Source: Aquificaceae bacterium
Lineage (GTDB): Bacteria > Aquificota > Aquificia > Aquificales > Aquificaceae
Assembly (NCBI GenBank): GCA_027049085.1
Contig: JALTVH010000111.1
Coordinates: 1 to 5,067 of the forward strand
DNA: 5,067 bases
Direction of reading: 5' to 3'
Part shown: positions 1-5,067 of the stretch, one piece after another
How the letters are laid out: the number at the start of each line of letters is the position of its first letter
How positions within the stretch are numbered: the stretch's first letter is position 1
Notes under the pieces: generated by a model
Seen by the model: the letters and a program-made list of their open reading frames with translations, nothing else
Databases searched by the model: none
What the model was told of the DNA's origin: nothing
Position numbers and translations under genes: made by a program

Positions 1-879
1 AGAGAGCATCTTAAGCCTGACCTTATTACCTACGTTGGACGACCTTTTATCCGTGAAGTCCTCAGGGATATGGAGCTCAACCTTATACCCTTTTCAAAGA
101 AACTGGGTGAAAGCTTAAAAATGCCCCGCCTCATTTCTGGCCATGATATCGCGATAGTTCCCCACAGGTCATTGAGAACGGCGCTGATCATCCTCGCATC
201 TCGGATACCGGTCAGGATAGGTTTTGACAGGTCGGAGCTTAGACTTGCCTTCAACAGAGTGGTGAAGCACAGGTGGGGAATCCATGAGGTTAACAGAAAC
301 CTTGAGCTGTTAAAGCCTCTTGGGATAGAGGTTGACAAGCCGGACATGAGTATTCCTTTTCCTAAAGAGGAGGCTGAGAGAGTTCTGAAAAGTTTTGGAC
401 TTAGGGCAGAAGATTACGTTGTTGTCAGTCCTTTTTCCAACTTTAGCCTTAAAGAACCGGATCTTAAATTATGGAGGGAACTGATAGGGAAACTCAGGGA
501 TTTTAGAATTGTTCTTACAGGAACCTCCGCCGATCAAGACAGGTCAATGGCACTTGAGGATTTTCCCAATGTCCTGAATCTTGTTGGCAAAACTTCCCTA
601 AGGGAACTGATGGGCGTTCTTTCAAGAGCAAAGGTTCTTATTTCTGCTGACTCCTCACCGGTTCACATTGCCAACGCTCTTGGGACGCCGGCGGTCACAC
701 TTTTCACAGCAACCTCACCGATATATGGGTTCAATCCCTTTTATGGGGGCTACATTGAAAATCCTGCCCACTGCTCGCCCTGCTCTCCCAATCCCAAGGC
801 CTGCAAAACGGGCACCTTAGAGTGCAGGGTATCAATTAGTGCTGACTCTGTTCTTGAAGTCCTCCAGAAGTTCCTTTAA
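1..879 (+). CDS. Family 9 glycosyltransferase, LPS heptosyltransferase type (5' truncated)
   Basis: The frame is open from the first base, so the start lies upstream. The visible 292 residues lack an estimated 20-40 N-terminal residues, judged from the usual 320-350 aa. The family transfers ADP-activated heptose to the LPS inner core at the cytoplasmic face of the inner membrane. Seen: a PHRSLRTALI stretch matching the N-domain acceptor-side motif; a GKTSLRELMGVLSRA segment; then the family hallmark ADSSPVHIANALGTPAVTLF in the nucleotide-binding C-domain. A C-x2-C-x6-C-x6-C cluster near the C-terminus is common in this family. The usual LFG after the hallmark is LFT here. An internal ATG at 70 is not the true start, because residues before it continue the family alignment. 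The 3' end overlaps the convergent gene by 48 bp. Family is confident; whether it is WaaF, WaaC or another heptosyltransferase is not resolved. Confidence 0.88.
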   Translation, partial: REHLKPDLITYVGRPFIREVLRDMELNLIPFSKKLGESLKMPRLISGHDIAIVPHRSLRTALIILASRIPVRIGFDRSELRLAFNRVVKHRWGIHEVNRNLELLKPLGIEVDKPDMSIPFPKEEAERVLKSFGLRAEDYVVVSPFSNFSLKEPDLKLWRELIGKLRDFRIVLTGTSADQDRSMALEDFPNVLNLVGKTSLRELMGVLSRAKVLISADSSPVHIANALGTPAVTLFTATSPIYGFNPFYGGYIENPAHCSPCSPNPKACKTGTLECRVSISADSVLEVLQKFL

Positions 880-1455
880 ATCACTTCTCCGTTTTCCCCT
901 TTCAAGGGCTACTAACTCATCTCCGTTTCGTTCAGGGATAACATTCTCAAACCTCTTCCAGTTTCCGGTGTCATTAGTTTTTACAAAGATCTCGTGGATT
1001 TTACCCCTTGGGAGGTCTCCCTTTTCAAGGAAATAATCTGATTCCTTCATAAGCTTAACAAGATGGTCAAAGCTATCAAAGTAGTACGTTCTGTTATTTA
1101 TCTTCATGAGGCACAGACCTTCTTCTCTCGTTATGTATGCGTTGCAGTAAAGACATCTTGCATCGTCGGGGGGTGTGAAGTCCCTTGTTTTTTCAGGATT
1201 CCTGACAACATAGATGGTGACTCCTATTAGGAGGACAAGGGTTACGAGTATGTCCCCTATGGCAAGCTGGAGGAAGTATTCTTTGAAGTACAGACTAAAA
1301 AGGCTTGTGACGATGCTCAGAAGAACGATCACCCCTACTATATAGGCGTACTTTGCCTTGTAGCCTCTGAAGAGGAGGAATATGGTTATGATAATTCCCG
1401 CAAATTCAGCGATCCTTGATGTGACAAAAAGGAGCATTCCTTCAAGCCCGCCCAT
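832..1455 (-). CDS. Three-helix membrane protein with NosL/TRASH-like cysteine domain
   Basis: The product is 207 aa. Three hydrophobic helices are visible at about residues 7-29, 37-57 and 64-85. A soluble domain follows, with C101-x2-C104, C115 and the stretch NRTYYFDSFDHLVKLM (121-136). The order CxxC, strand, YYFDS, helix, then a FVKTNDTGNW strand (157-166) resembles NosL copper chaperones and the related YHS/TRASH metal-binding fold. This is pattern recognition, not a search result. Charges (RGYKAK after helix 1; R85, K89 and R91 after helix 3) suggest an outside N-terminus and a cytoplasmic cysteine domain, unlike periplasmic lipoprotein NosL. No lipobox is seen. The ATG lies two bases after the lpxB stop, so translation is probably coupled. 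A second ATG six codons in is possible. The 3' end overlaps the glycosyltransferase. A real gene is likely; its function is unknown. Confidence 0.8.
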   Translation of the reverse strand: MGGLEGMLLFVTSRIAEFAGIIITIFLLFRGYKAKYAYIVGVIVLLSIVTSLFSLYFKEYFLQLAIGDILVTLVLLIGVTIYVVRNPEKTRDFTPPDDARCLYCNAYITREEGLCLMKINNRTYYFDSFDHLVKLMKESDYFLEKGDLPRGKIHEIFVKTNDTGNWKRFENVIPERNGDELVALERGKRRSDLKELLEDFKNRVSTN

Positions 1456-1457
1456 GC

Positions 1458-2570
1458 CTAAGATAATAATTCAAGAAAGAGAGCTCTTAGGCGCTTAATT
1501 ACGCCTTCTCCCCCAAGAATTTCCCTGAGCATACCAAATTTTTCCTTTTGATGTTCCCTGAGTCTCTCATCCTCTATGAGACTGAGAAGGAGAGAGGCTG
1601 TTTTCCTGGGGCTTTCATTGATTAGCTCACCGACAACCCTTTCACCAAGGAGAATGTTGGGTAGGTTGATAGAGTTTACGTTCAGTACAGCACGAGCCAA
1701 CCAGTAGGTAATAGGGTTGACCCGGTAAAAGACCAGGTGAGGGAGTTTTAAAAGTCCTGCTTCAAGAGAGGCGGTCCCTGAGGCTATGAGTCCGCACAGG
1801 GCTGTATTCATCACCTCGTAGGCTGGTTTTTCCATCTGATCTTCTGTCACAACCCTTACCTCAAGCCCTTTAAGGTGTTCTTCAACGGTTCTCCTGAATC
1901 TTTTGAAGGTTGGAACAACCGCTGTTAGGTCATCTCTTTCTAATATCCGGAGAACTTCTCTTAAATAAGGAAGATGCTTTTTTAGTTCACTCCACCTGCT
2001 TCCAGGAAGTAAAGCCAGTAACTCTTTTCCTCCTGATAGCCTTTCCTTTAGCTCCACCGGTCTGGTTTTAGCTTTTGCAAGATCTATGAGGGGATGGCCT
2101 TCATAGTGGACGCTTCTTGCACCCAGGGACCTGTAGATTTCCACCTCAAAGGGAAGAATAACTATTATGTGGTCACAGTAGCGGGCTATGGTCTTTGCCC
2201 TCCCTCTCTTCCATGCCCATACCTGGGGTGAAATGAAATAAACGACCTTCCTCACTCCAAGCGTTCTTGCCTTCTTTATAAGAGGAATGTTAAAGCCCGG
2301 AGCGTCGCAGGCTATCAGAACATCGCATCTTTCAAGTTTCTCAACAGCACTGTTAAAGGTTTGCTTTATCTTGAGAAGGCGAGGGAAAACCTCTATGAAA
2401 CCCGTTACGGAAATGTCCTCTATCTTTCCTGCGCTCCTGAACCCGATTGATTCGAGGCGGTGATCGGTTATTCCGTATATCTCAAAGGGAACTGCCATCT
2501 CACGGAATATCTCATAGATATAGTTAGCAGAAGACAGATCGCCAATGGAAATGAATACCCCTGAGTGCAT
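1458..2570 (-). CDS. lpxB: Lipid-A-disaccharide synthase LpxB
   Basis: This family 19 glycosyltransferase joins UDP-2,3-diacylglucosamine to lipid X, giving the beta-1,6 lipid A disaccharide and UDP at the inner membrane. At 370 aa it is close to the usual 380. Recognised blocks: SVTGFIEVFP (54-63), DAPGFN (89-94), YFISPQVWAW (111-120), PFE (140-142), EGHPLID (157-163), LLPGSR (187-192), ASGTASLE (263-270), a YR-NPITYWLA segment (282-292) and LPN (303-305). The N-terminal loop is unusual: the normal GExSGD-hGAN reads SIGDLSSAN, as if four residues were missing. The ATG at 2570 is the nearest to the first strand (VFIS), and only 16 bp separate it from the divergent phosphatase-like gene. Shine-Dalgarno support is weak: an AGGT sits 12 bases upstream. 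The membrane protein gene follows after two bases, forming a two-gene unit. Confidence 0.95.
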   Translation of the reverse strand: MHSGVFISIGDLSSANYIYEIFREMAVPFEIYGITDHRLESIGFRSAGKIEDISVTGFIEVFPRLLKIKQTFNSAVEKLERCDVLIACDAPGFNIPLIKKARTLGVRKVVYFISPQVWAWKRGRAKTIARYCDHIIVILPFEVEIYRSLGARSVHYEGHPLIDLAKAKTRPVELKERLSGGKELLALLPGSRWSELKKHLPYLREVLRILERDDLTAVVPTFKRFRRTVEEHLKGLEVRVVTEDQMEKPAYEVMNTALCGLIASGTASLEAGLLKLPHLVFYRVNPITYWLARAVLNVNSINLPNILLGERVVGELINESPRKTASLLLSLIEDERLREHQKEKFGMLREILGGEGVIKRLRALFLELLS

Positions 2571-2586
2571 GGTATTATTTAACCTG
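2571..2586. promoter_or_regulatory. 16 bp divergent start region between lpxB and the phosphatase-like gene
   Basis: Only 16 A/T-rich bases separate the two divergent start codons. On the plus strand TATTAT at 2573-2578 is a possible -10 that would give a near-leaderless message for the gene at 2587. No -35 match and no clear Shine-Dalgarno are seen. Real promoter elements may lie inside the neighbouring coding sequences. Confidence 0.25.
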
Positions 2587-2982
2587 ATGAAGATCGGATT
2601 TGTTAGCAGAGGAAACGCTATAAGGAGCCTCTTTGCAGAGGCTATAGCCCGTCAGATAACAAGGGCGGTTGGGATCAAGGCTGAGATCTTTTCGGCAGGT
2701 GTTGATCCTGAAAATGAACCTCATCAGCTTACGTTGAAGGTACTTGTAGATAAAAAGTTCCCCACACATGACCTCACTCCAAAAGGACTTGAGGCCATTC
2801 CCTACGAGGATCTTGACATTCTTGTTACCATTGGCGAAGAGGCAAAGGACAAATGTGAGTTCATACCCGGGCACAAGAGGAGAGAGGTATGGTTGATTTA
2901 TGAGCCGAAGGGAGGTATTGATTCATTTCTGAAGGTTTTTGAGGAGGTAGAAAAGGGCGTTCTTTCACTTCTCAAGCTCTGA
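2587..2982 (+). CDS. Low-molecular-weight phosphatase / ArsC-fold protein, catalytic Cys replaced by Ser
   Basis: The product is 131 aa from the ATG at 2587, normal for low-molecular-weight tyrosine phosphatases and thioredoxin-linked arsenate reductases. Its N-terminus, MKIGFVSRGNAIRSLFAEAI, matches the family P-loop region (typically FVCxGNxxRSxxAE), with Ser7 in place of the nucleophilic cysteine. Arg13 and Ser14 of the loop are kept. Also seen: FSAGVDP (35-41), DLDILVTIGEEAKDKC (75-90), where an ArsC-type TVCD would be, and WLIYEP (102-107), with Glu106 where the general-acid Asp normally sits. The fold is therefore retained, but phosphatase or reductase chemistry is doubtful. ATGs at 2569 and 2545 are in frame but add residues before the first strand and run into lpxB. 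No Shine-Dalgarno is seen. The 3' end overlaps waaA by 18 bp. It might act as a binding or regulatory protein; that is speculation. Confidence 0.85.
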   Translation: MKIGFVSRGNAIRSLFAEAIARQITRAVGIKAEIFSAGVDPENEPHQLTLKVLVDKKFPTHDLTPKGLEAIPYEDLDILVTIGEEAKDKCEFIPGHKRREVWLIYEPKGGIDSFLKVFEEVEKGVLSLLKL

Positions 2983-4050
2983 GAGTATATTCTTGAGGTA
3001 ACAATCCTTAACGGACATTCCTATCTCTCTGAGACTCTTTTTTCCGGGATTAAATCCAGCGGTGACCTTATTAACTGTGTCAAGAATTTCTCTCTCACCG
3101 CTAACCATGAAGCCCAAGCCGCTGTGGATTAACAACTCCTCAAGGTCGGTAACCTTTTCTGTATGGGGACCAAAGAGTACAGGTTTATCAAAGAATGCAG
3201 GCTCAAGGAGATTGTGACCCCCTACCGGCACAAGGGTCCCGCCGACGAAAGCTATATCACAAACCGAATAAAAGGACATTAGGTCTCCGAGGGTATCAAC
3301 CACAAGGACTTCCCATTCAGGCTCGGCTTTGCTCCACCTTGAAGCCTTCAGCCCATGGCGCTGAGCAACTTCCAGAACCTCCTCTGCCCTTGAAATGTGC
3401 CTTGGTGCAAGAACGAGCTTTAAATCCCCAGTTTTAATAAGTCCTGCTAGTGCTCCGAGGACGATCTCTTCCTCTCCTCTATGAGTACTCCCCGCTACAA
3501 AAAGCTTTTCACCATGAGCCTTCACGGGTTTCTTTAGTTCTTTTTCTGGAAAACCAGCAAGTTTCAGGTTCCCGCAAACCGTAACCTTTCTCGCTCCTCT
3601 CCTAATGAATTCCTCTTTGTCCTCTTCCTTCCTTGCAATGATGAGACTGTATTTCTTTACCAGGAGCTTTTCAAGGAGACCACCCCTTGCGTAAGCGTTG
3701 ATAAGTACCTTTTTGACTCTCGTAAAGGTCAGGAGTGAGGGCCAGAGTTCTCTTTCCAGGATGATCAGGGCAGAGGGTTTGACTGTTTCTTCAAACTTTC
3801 TGACGATCCATGGGAGATCTATGGGAAGAGGGAAGAGCAGGTCAAAATGATCCCTTCTTTTCTCAAGGTATGCCTTTGACCTTGGTGAAAAGTAGGTGAG
3901 AAGTACTGAGAATCTTTCCCTTAAGGGTTTGAGGAGGGGTTTAACAGTGTTAAACTCACCAACGCTTGAGCAGTGAACCCAGAGAATATTGCTGAATCCT
4001 TCTGGCTCCGGTTTTTGAAGGAGGAGTCTTTTCCTGAGATCAAAATCCAT
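2965..4050 (-). CDS. waaA: 3-deoxy-D-manno-octulosonic acid (Kdo) transferase
   Basis: Also called KdtA. It transfers Kdo from CMP-Kdo to the tetraacyl lipid A precursor, the first step of core assembly. Seen: WVHCSSVGEFN (24-34), containing the catalytic base motif with Glu32; LERELWPSL (98-106); NAYARG (118-123); an AGSTHRGEEE block (186-195); APRH (215-218); and the CMP-binding VGGTLVPVGGHNLLEP (269-284). At 361 aa it is shorter than the enterobacterial enzyme (about 425 aa). It begins only 23 residues before the first block, with no transmembrane anchor, so membrane association must be peripheral. The A. aeolicus enzyme, which I recall as monofunctional, has this short layout. The ATG at 4050 is preceded by a weak TTAGG six bases away. 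Its neighbours on both sides are on the opposite strand: 20 bp to the divergent gene, and an 18 bp overlap with the convergent one. Confidence 0.95.
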   Translation of the reverse strand: MDFDLRKRLLLQKPEPEGFSNILWVHCSSVGEFNTVKPLLKPLRERFSVLLTYFSPRSKAYLEKRRDHFDLLFPLPIDLPWIVRKFEETVKPSALIILERELWPSLLTFTRVKKVLINAYARGGLLEKLLVKKYSLIIARKEEDKEEFIRRGARKVTVCGNLKLAGFPEKELKKPVKAHGEKLFVAGSTHRGEEEIVLGALAGLIKTGDLKLVLAPRHISRAEEVLEVAQRHGLKASRWSKAEPEWEVLVVDTLGDLMSFYSVCDIAFVGGTLVPVGGHNLLEPAFFDKPVLFGPHTEKVTDLEELLIHSGLGFMVSGEREILDTVNKVTAGFNPGKKSLREIGMSVKDCYLKNILSELEK

Positions 4051-4070
4051 TTAGTGCCTAAAATTATAGT
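4051..4070. promoter_or_regulatory. 20 bp divergent start region between waaA and the nucleotidyltransferase-like gene
   Basis: All upstream space for two divergent genes is 20 A/T-rich bases. On the minus strand 4068-4063 reads TATAAT, a perfect -10 hexamer for waaA, but no -35 match lies about 17 bp before it. From its position, transcription would start only a few bases before the waaA ATG. On the plus strand TAAAAT at 4059-4064 could similarly serve the other gene with almost no leader. Both promoters are inferred from short matches only. Confidence 0.35.
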
Positions 4071-4592
4071 ATGAAAGCTCTTATACTCCTTTACTCACAG
4101 GTTATTAAATCAGGAAAGGAAGATTTTTACGCCTCCCTTGAAAAGAAGGTTGAGGTGGTAAAAAGGCTGATCGGTGTTGACAGCATTTATGCCTCTGTTA
4201 GTGAACATTTCAAGGAGGTTTTTGACCGTTTTCCCGAGATCTGCATCATAAACAGCATAAGGGACAGTTCAGTCTTCAGTGCTTACAGAGGGCTTCGCAA
4301 GCTAAGGGGCAATGATGTTCTGATGATCGACGGCAGTGCCAACATTACCAGAGAAAACCTTCTTAGCTTTTTCAACAGGATAAATGTCACGGTAGGGATG
4401 ATTAAGGATAGATGGGGTGGAATAGCCTTTATAAAAATGAGGGACCTTGATTACGTTGTAAAAAGCCTTGAAAGGAACTTTGAAAGGAGCATAACCGATG
4501 CTTTTATAACTCTTAAAGAAAAGTACAGCATAGTAACAGAGTTCATTCAGTTAAGAGGCTCTCTTATAAAGCCGATATTAGATGTAAAATAG
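4071..4592 (+). CDS. Nucleotidyltransferase-like protein, apparently degenerate
   Basis: The product is 173 aa with no membrane segment or signal peptide. I do not firmly recognise it. The middle resembles sugar-phosphate nucleotidyltransferases: NSIRDSSVFSAYRGLRKL (61-78) followed by NDVLMIDGSANITRENLLSF (81-100), the arrangement of a helix, a VLMIDG strand and an ITRENL helix seen in MobA/LicC-type enzymes. Two hallmarks are missing. The N-terminal glycine-rich NTP loop (LAAGxGxR) is absent, since MKALILLYSQ leads straight into a helix. The usual metal-binding DGD is DGS (87-89). It could be a non-catalytic relative or an unrelated Rossmann-like protein. The ATG at 4071 has no Shine-Dalgarno and an A/T-rich approach, compatible with a leaderless message. 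The following gene starts 24 bp downstream on the same strand and is probably co-transcribed. Confidence 0.75.
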   Translation: MKALILLYSQVIKSGKEDFYASLEKKVEVVKRLIGVDSIYASVSEHFKEVFDRFPEICIINSIRDSSVFSAYRGLRKLRGNDVLMIDGSANITRENLLSFFNRINVTVGMIKDRWGGIAFIKMRDLDYVVKSLERNFERSITDAFITLKEKYSIVTEFIQLRGSLIKPILDVK

Positions 4593-4605
4593 AGGCGTGG
4601 ACGCT

Positions 4606-4612
4606 GGGGGTG
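4606..4612 (+). promoter_or_regulatory. Ribosome binding site of the V4R-like gene
   Basis: GGGGGTG lies four bases before the ATG at 4617, inside the 24 bp gap between the two genes. It is the only strong Shine-Dalgarno-like sequence at an intergenic start in this window, and it fixes the start of the downstream gene. Confidence 0.6.
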
Positions 4613-4616
4613 TAGA

Positions 4617-5042
4617 ATGGTAGATGCGGACATCCTGCTGATAGCCATGGTTGAGCTTACAGAGGGTGTCAGGAATCTGATAGGGGATAAAGGAGCTAAC
4701 GCTGTCCTAAGGGATGCCGGAAGGCATAGCGGTCCAAGGCTGTTAGAGAGCCTTATTGGTTCCCTTCCTGAGAAGTATGACAAAGAAAAGGCGGTTGCTA
4801 CTTCCTGCAGTATGCTTGAGGAGTTCGGATTCGCCAAAAAGGTTGTTGTGGAGGATGGTTCAATCGTCGTTGAGGACGACATCTTCAGCGATGCGGTCAG
4901 GGATGAAGATATTGCAAGCTCACCCATCATTTACTTTTTCATGGGCTTAATTGAAGGCTTTGTTCAGTTTATGTCAGACGATAAGGTTACTCTGAATCAG
5001 AAGGATATCAGCAAAGGAAAATTTGTATTTTCTTATTCCTGA
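4617..5042 (+). CDS. Small V4R-like (4-vinyl reductase domain type) protein
   Basis: The product is 141 aa, acidic and soluble. The overall pattern resembles V4R domains, which bind small molecules or hydrocarbons. An early helix has GANAVLRDAGRHSG (26-39). Then come LEEFGFAKKVVVEDGSIVVE (67-86), a short hydrophobic SSPIIYFFMGLIEGFVQFM segment (101-119) and a final GKFVFSY strand (134-140). In most V4R proteins the last helix and strand carry cysteines or a histidine for metal. None is seen here, where the only cysteine is Cys64. The resemblance is by eye and moderate. The ATG is well placed, with GGGGGTG at 4606-4612 as ribosome binding site, the clearest one in the window. It probably forms an operon with the upstream nucleotidyltransferase-like gene. 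Function is unknown; ligand sensing is a guess. Confidence 0.78.
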   Translation: MVDADILLIAMVELTEGVRNLIGDKGANAVLRDAGRHSGPRLLESLIGSLPEKYDKEKAVATSCSMLEEFGFAKKVVVEDGSIVVEDDIFSDAVRDEDIASSPIIYFFMGLIEGFVQFMSDDKVTLNQKDISKGKFVFSYS

Positions 5043-5067
5043 ATTTCAAGAAGAGTAACACTCTCAA
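5033..5067 (-). CDS. Possible C-terminal end of a gene entering from the right edge
   Basis: Read on the minus strand, one frame runs from the right edge through ESVTLLEIQE to a TAA stop at 5035-5033. Only about ten residues are visible, so the product cannot be named. The stop would overlap the end of the V4R-like gene by 10 bp, matching the overlaps of the other two convergent gene pairs here. An open stretch this short can easily occur by chance. Confidence 0.35.
   Translation of the reverse strand, partial: ESVTLLEIQE

Noticed and set aside
30..347. Minus-strand open frame of 105 codons
   Set aside because: It lies opposite the well-supported glycosyltransferase and its translation resembles no protein family; it is an antisense shadow.
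775..840. Four-cysteine cluster of the glycosyltransferase as a novel metal site
   Set aside because: A similar C-terminal cysteine pattern is common in family 9 heptosyltransferases, so it is not unusual here.
2545..2586. Longer N-terminus for the phosphatase-like protein (starts at 2545 or 2569)
   Set aside because: The extra residues precede the first beta strand, where the family normally begins with M-K-hydrophobic, and the 2545 start would overlap lpxB; 2569 cannot be fully excluded.
2575..2874. Minus-strand open frame of 99 codons
   Set aside because: It is antisense to the phosphatase-fold gene, whose frame carries a clear family motif; no independent support.
3195..3437. Plus-strand open frame of 80 codons
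   Set aside because: It lies inside waaA on the opposite strand, and its composition is unlike the neighbouring proteins.
4547..4930. Minus-strand open frame of 127 codons rich in Ser and Thr
   Set aside because: It lies opposite the V4R-like gene, which has a good ribosome binding site; the Ser/Thr bias is typical of an antisense reading.
5052..5064. Inverted repeat AGAGT-AAC-ACTCT after the V4R-like gene, as a possible terminator
   Set aside because: The stem is only five A/T-containing pairs, there is no following T-run within the window, and the bases may be coding on the other strand.

Overview
The window is about 5 kb of densely packed bacterial chromosome. It carries lipopolysaccharide (LPS) inner-core and lipid A genes mixed with small, poorly characterised genes. 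Lipid A and Kdo enzymes indicate a Gram-negative bacterium. The Kdo transferase is short (361 aa), with no N-terminal membrane segment before its Ser-Val-Gly-Glu motif. As I remember the family, it closely resembles Aquifex aeolicus WaaA. With the compact layout and frequent AGG/AGA arginine codons, this points to a thermophile of the Aquificota or a nearby lineage. That assignment is inference, not proof.

Layout from left to right: (1) 1-879 (+), a 5'-truncated family 9 glycosyltransferase of the LPS heptosyltransferase type. (2) 832-1455 (-), a three-helix membrane protein with a NosL/TRASH-like cysteine domain, probably translationally coupled to (3) 1458-2570 (-), lpxB. (4) 2587-2982 (+), a low-molecular-weight phosphatase/arsenate reductase fold protein whose nucleophilic cysteine is a serine. 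(5) 2965-4050 (-), waaA (kdtA). (6) 4071-4592 (+), a degenerate nucleotidyltransferase-like protein. (7) 4617-5042 (+), a small V4R-like protein with the metal-type cysteines missing. (8) 5033-5067 (-), possibly the last codons of a gene entering from the right.

LpxB makes lipid A disaccharide, WaaA adds Kdo to the lipid A precursor, and the family 9 enzyme extends the core with heptose, so three genes belong to one envelope pathway. The genes nevertheless alternate strands, so they do not form one operon. Convergent pairs overlap at their 3' ends (48, 18 and possibly 10 bp). Divergent pairs are only 16 and 20 bp apart. Non-coding DNA between genes totals about 62 bp, and no stretch over 300 bases lacks a gene. 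I saw no RNA genes, CRISPR arrays, mobile elements, long repeats or convincing terminators.

Nothing here amounts to a clear new defence or mobile system. The best leads are the phosphatase-fold protein with substituted catalytic residues between lpxB and waaA, the membrane-anchored NosL-like protein coupled to lpxB, and the two-gene unit of apparently degenerate enzymes at the right.
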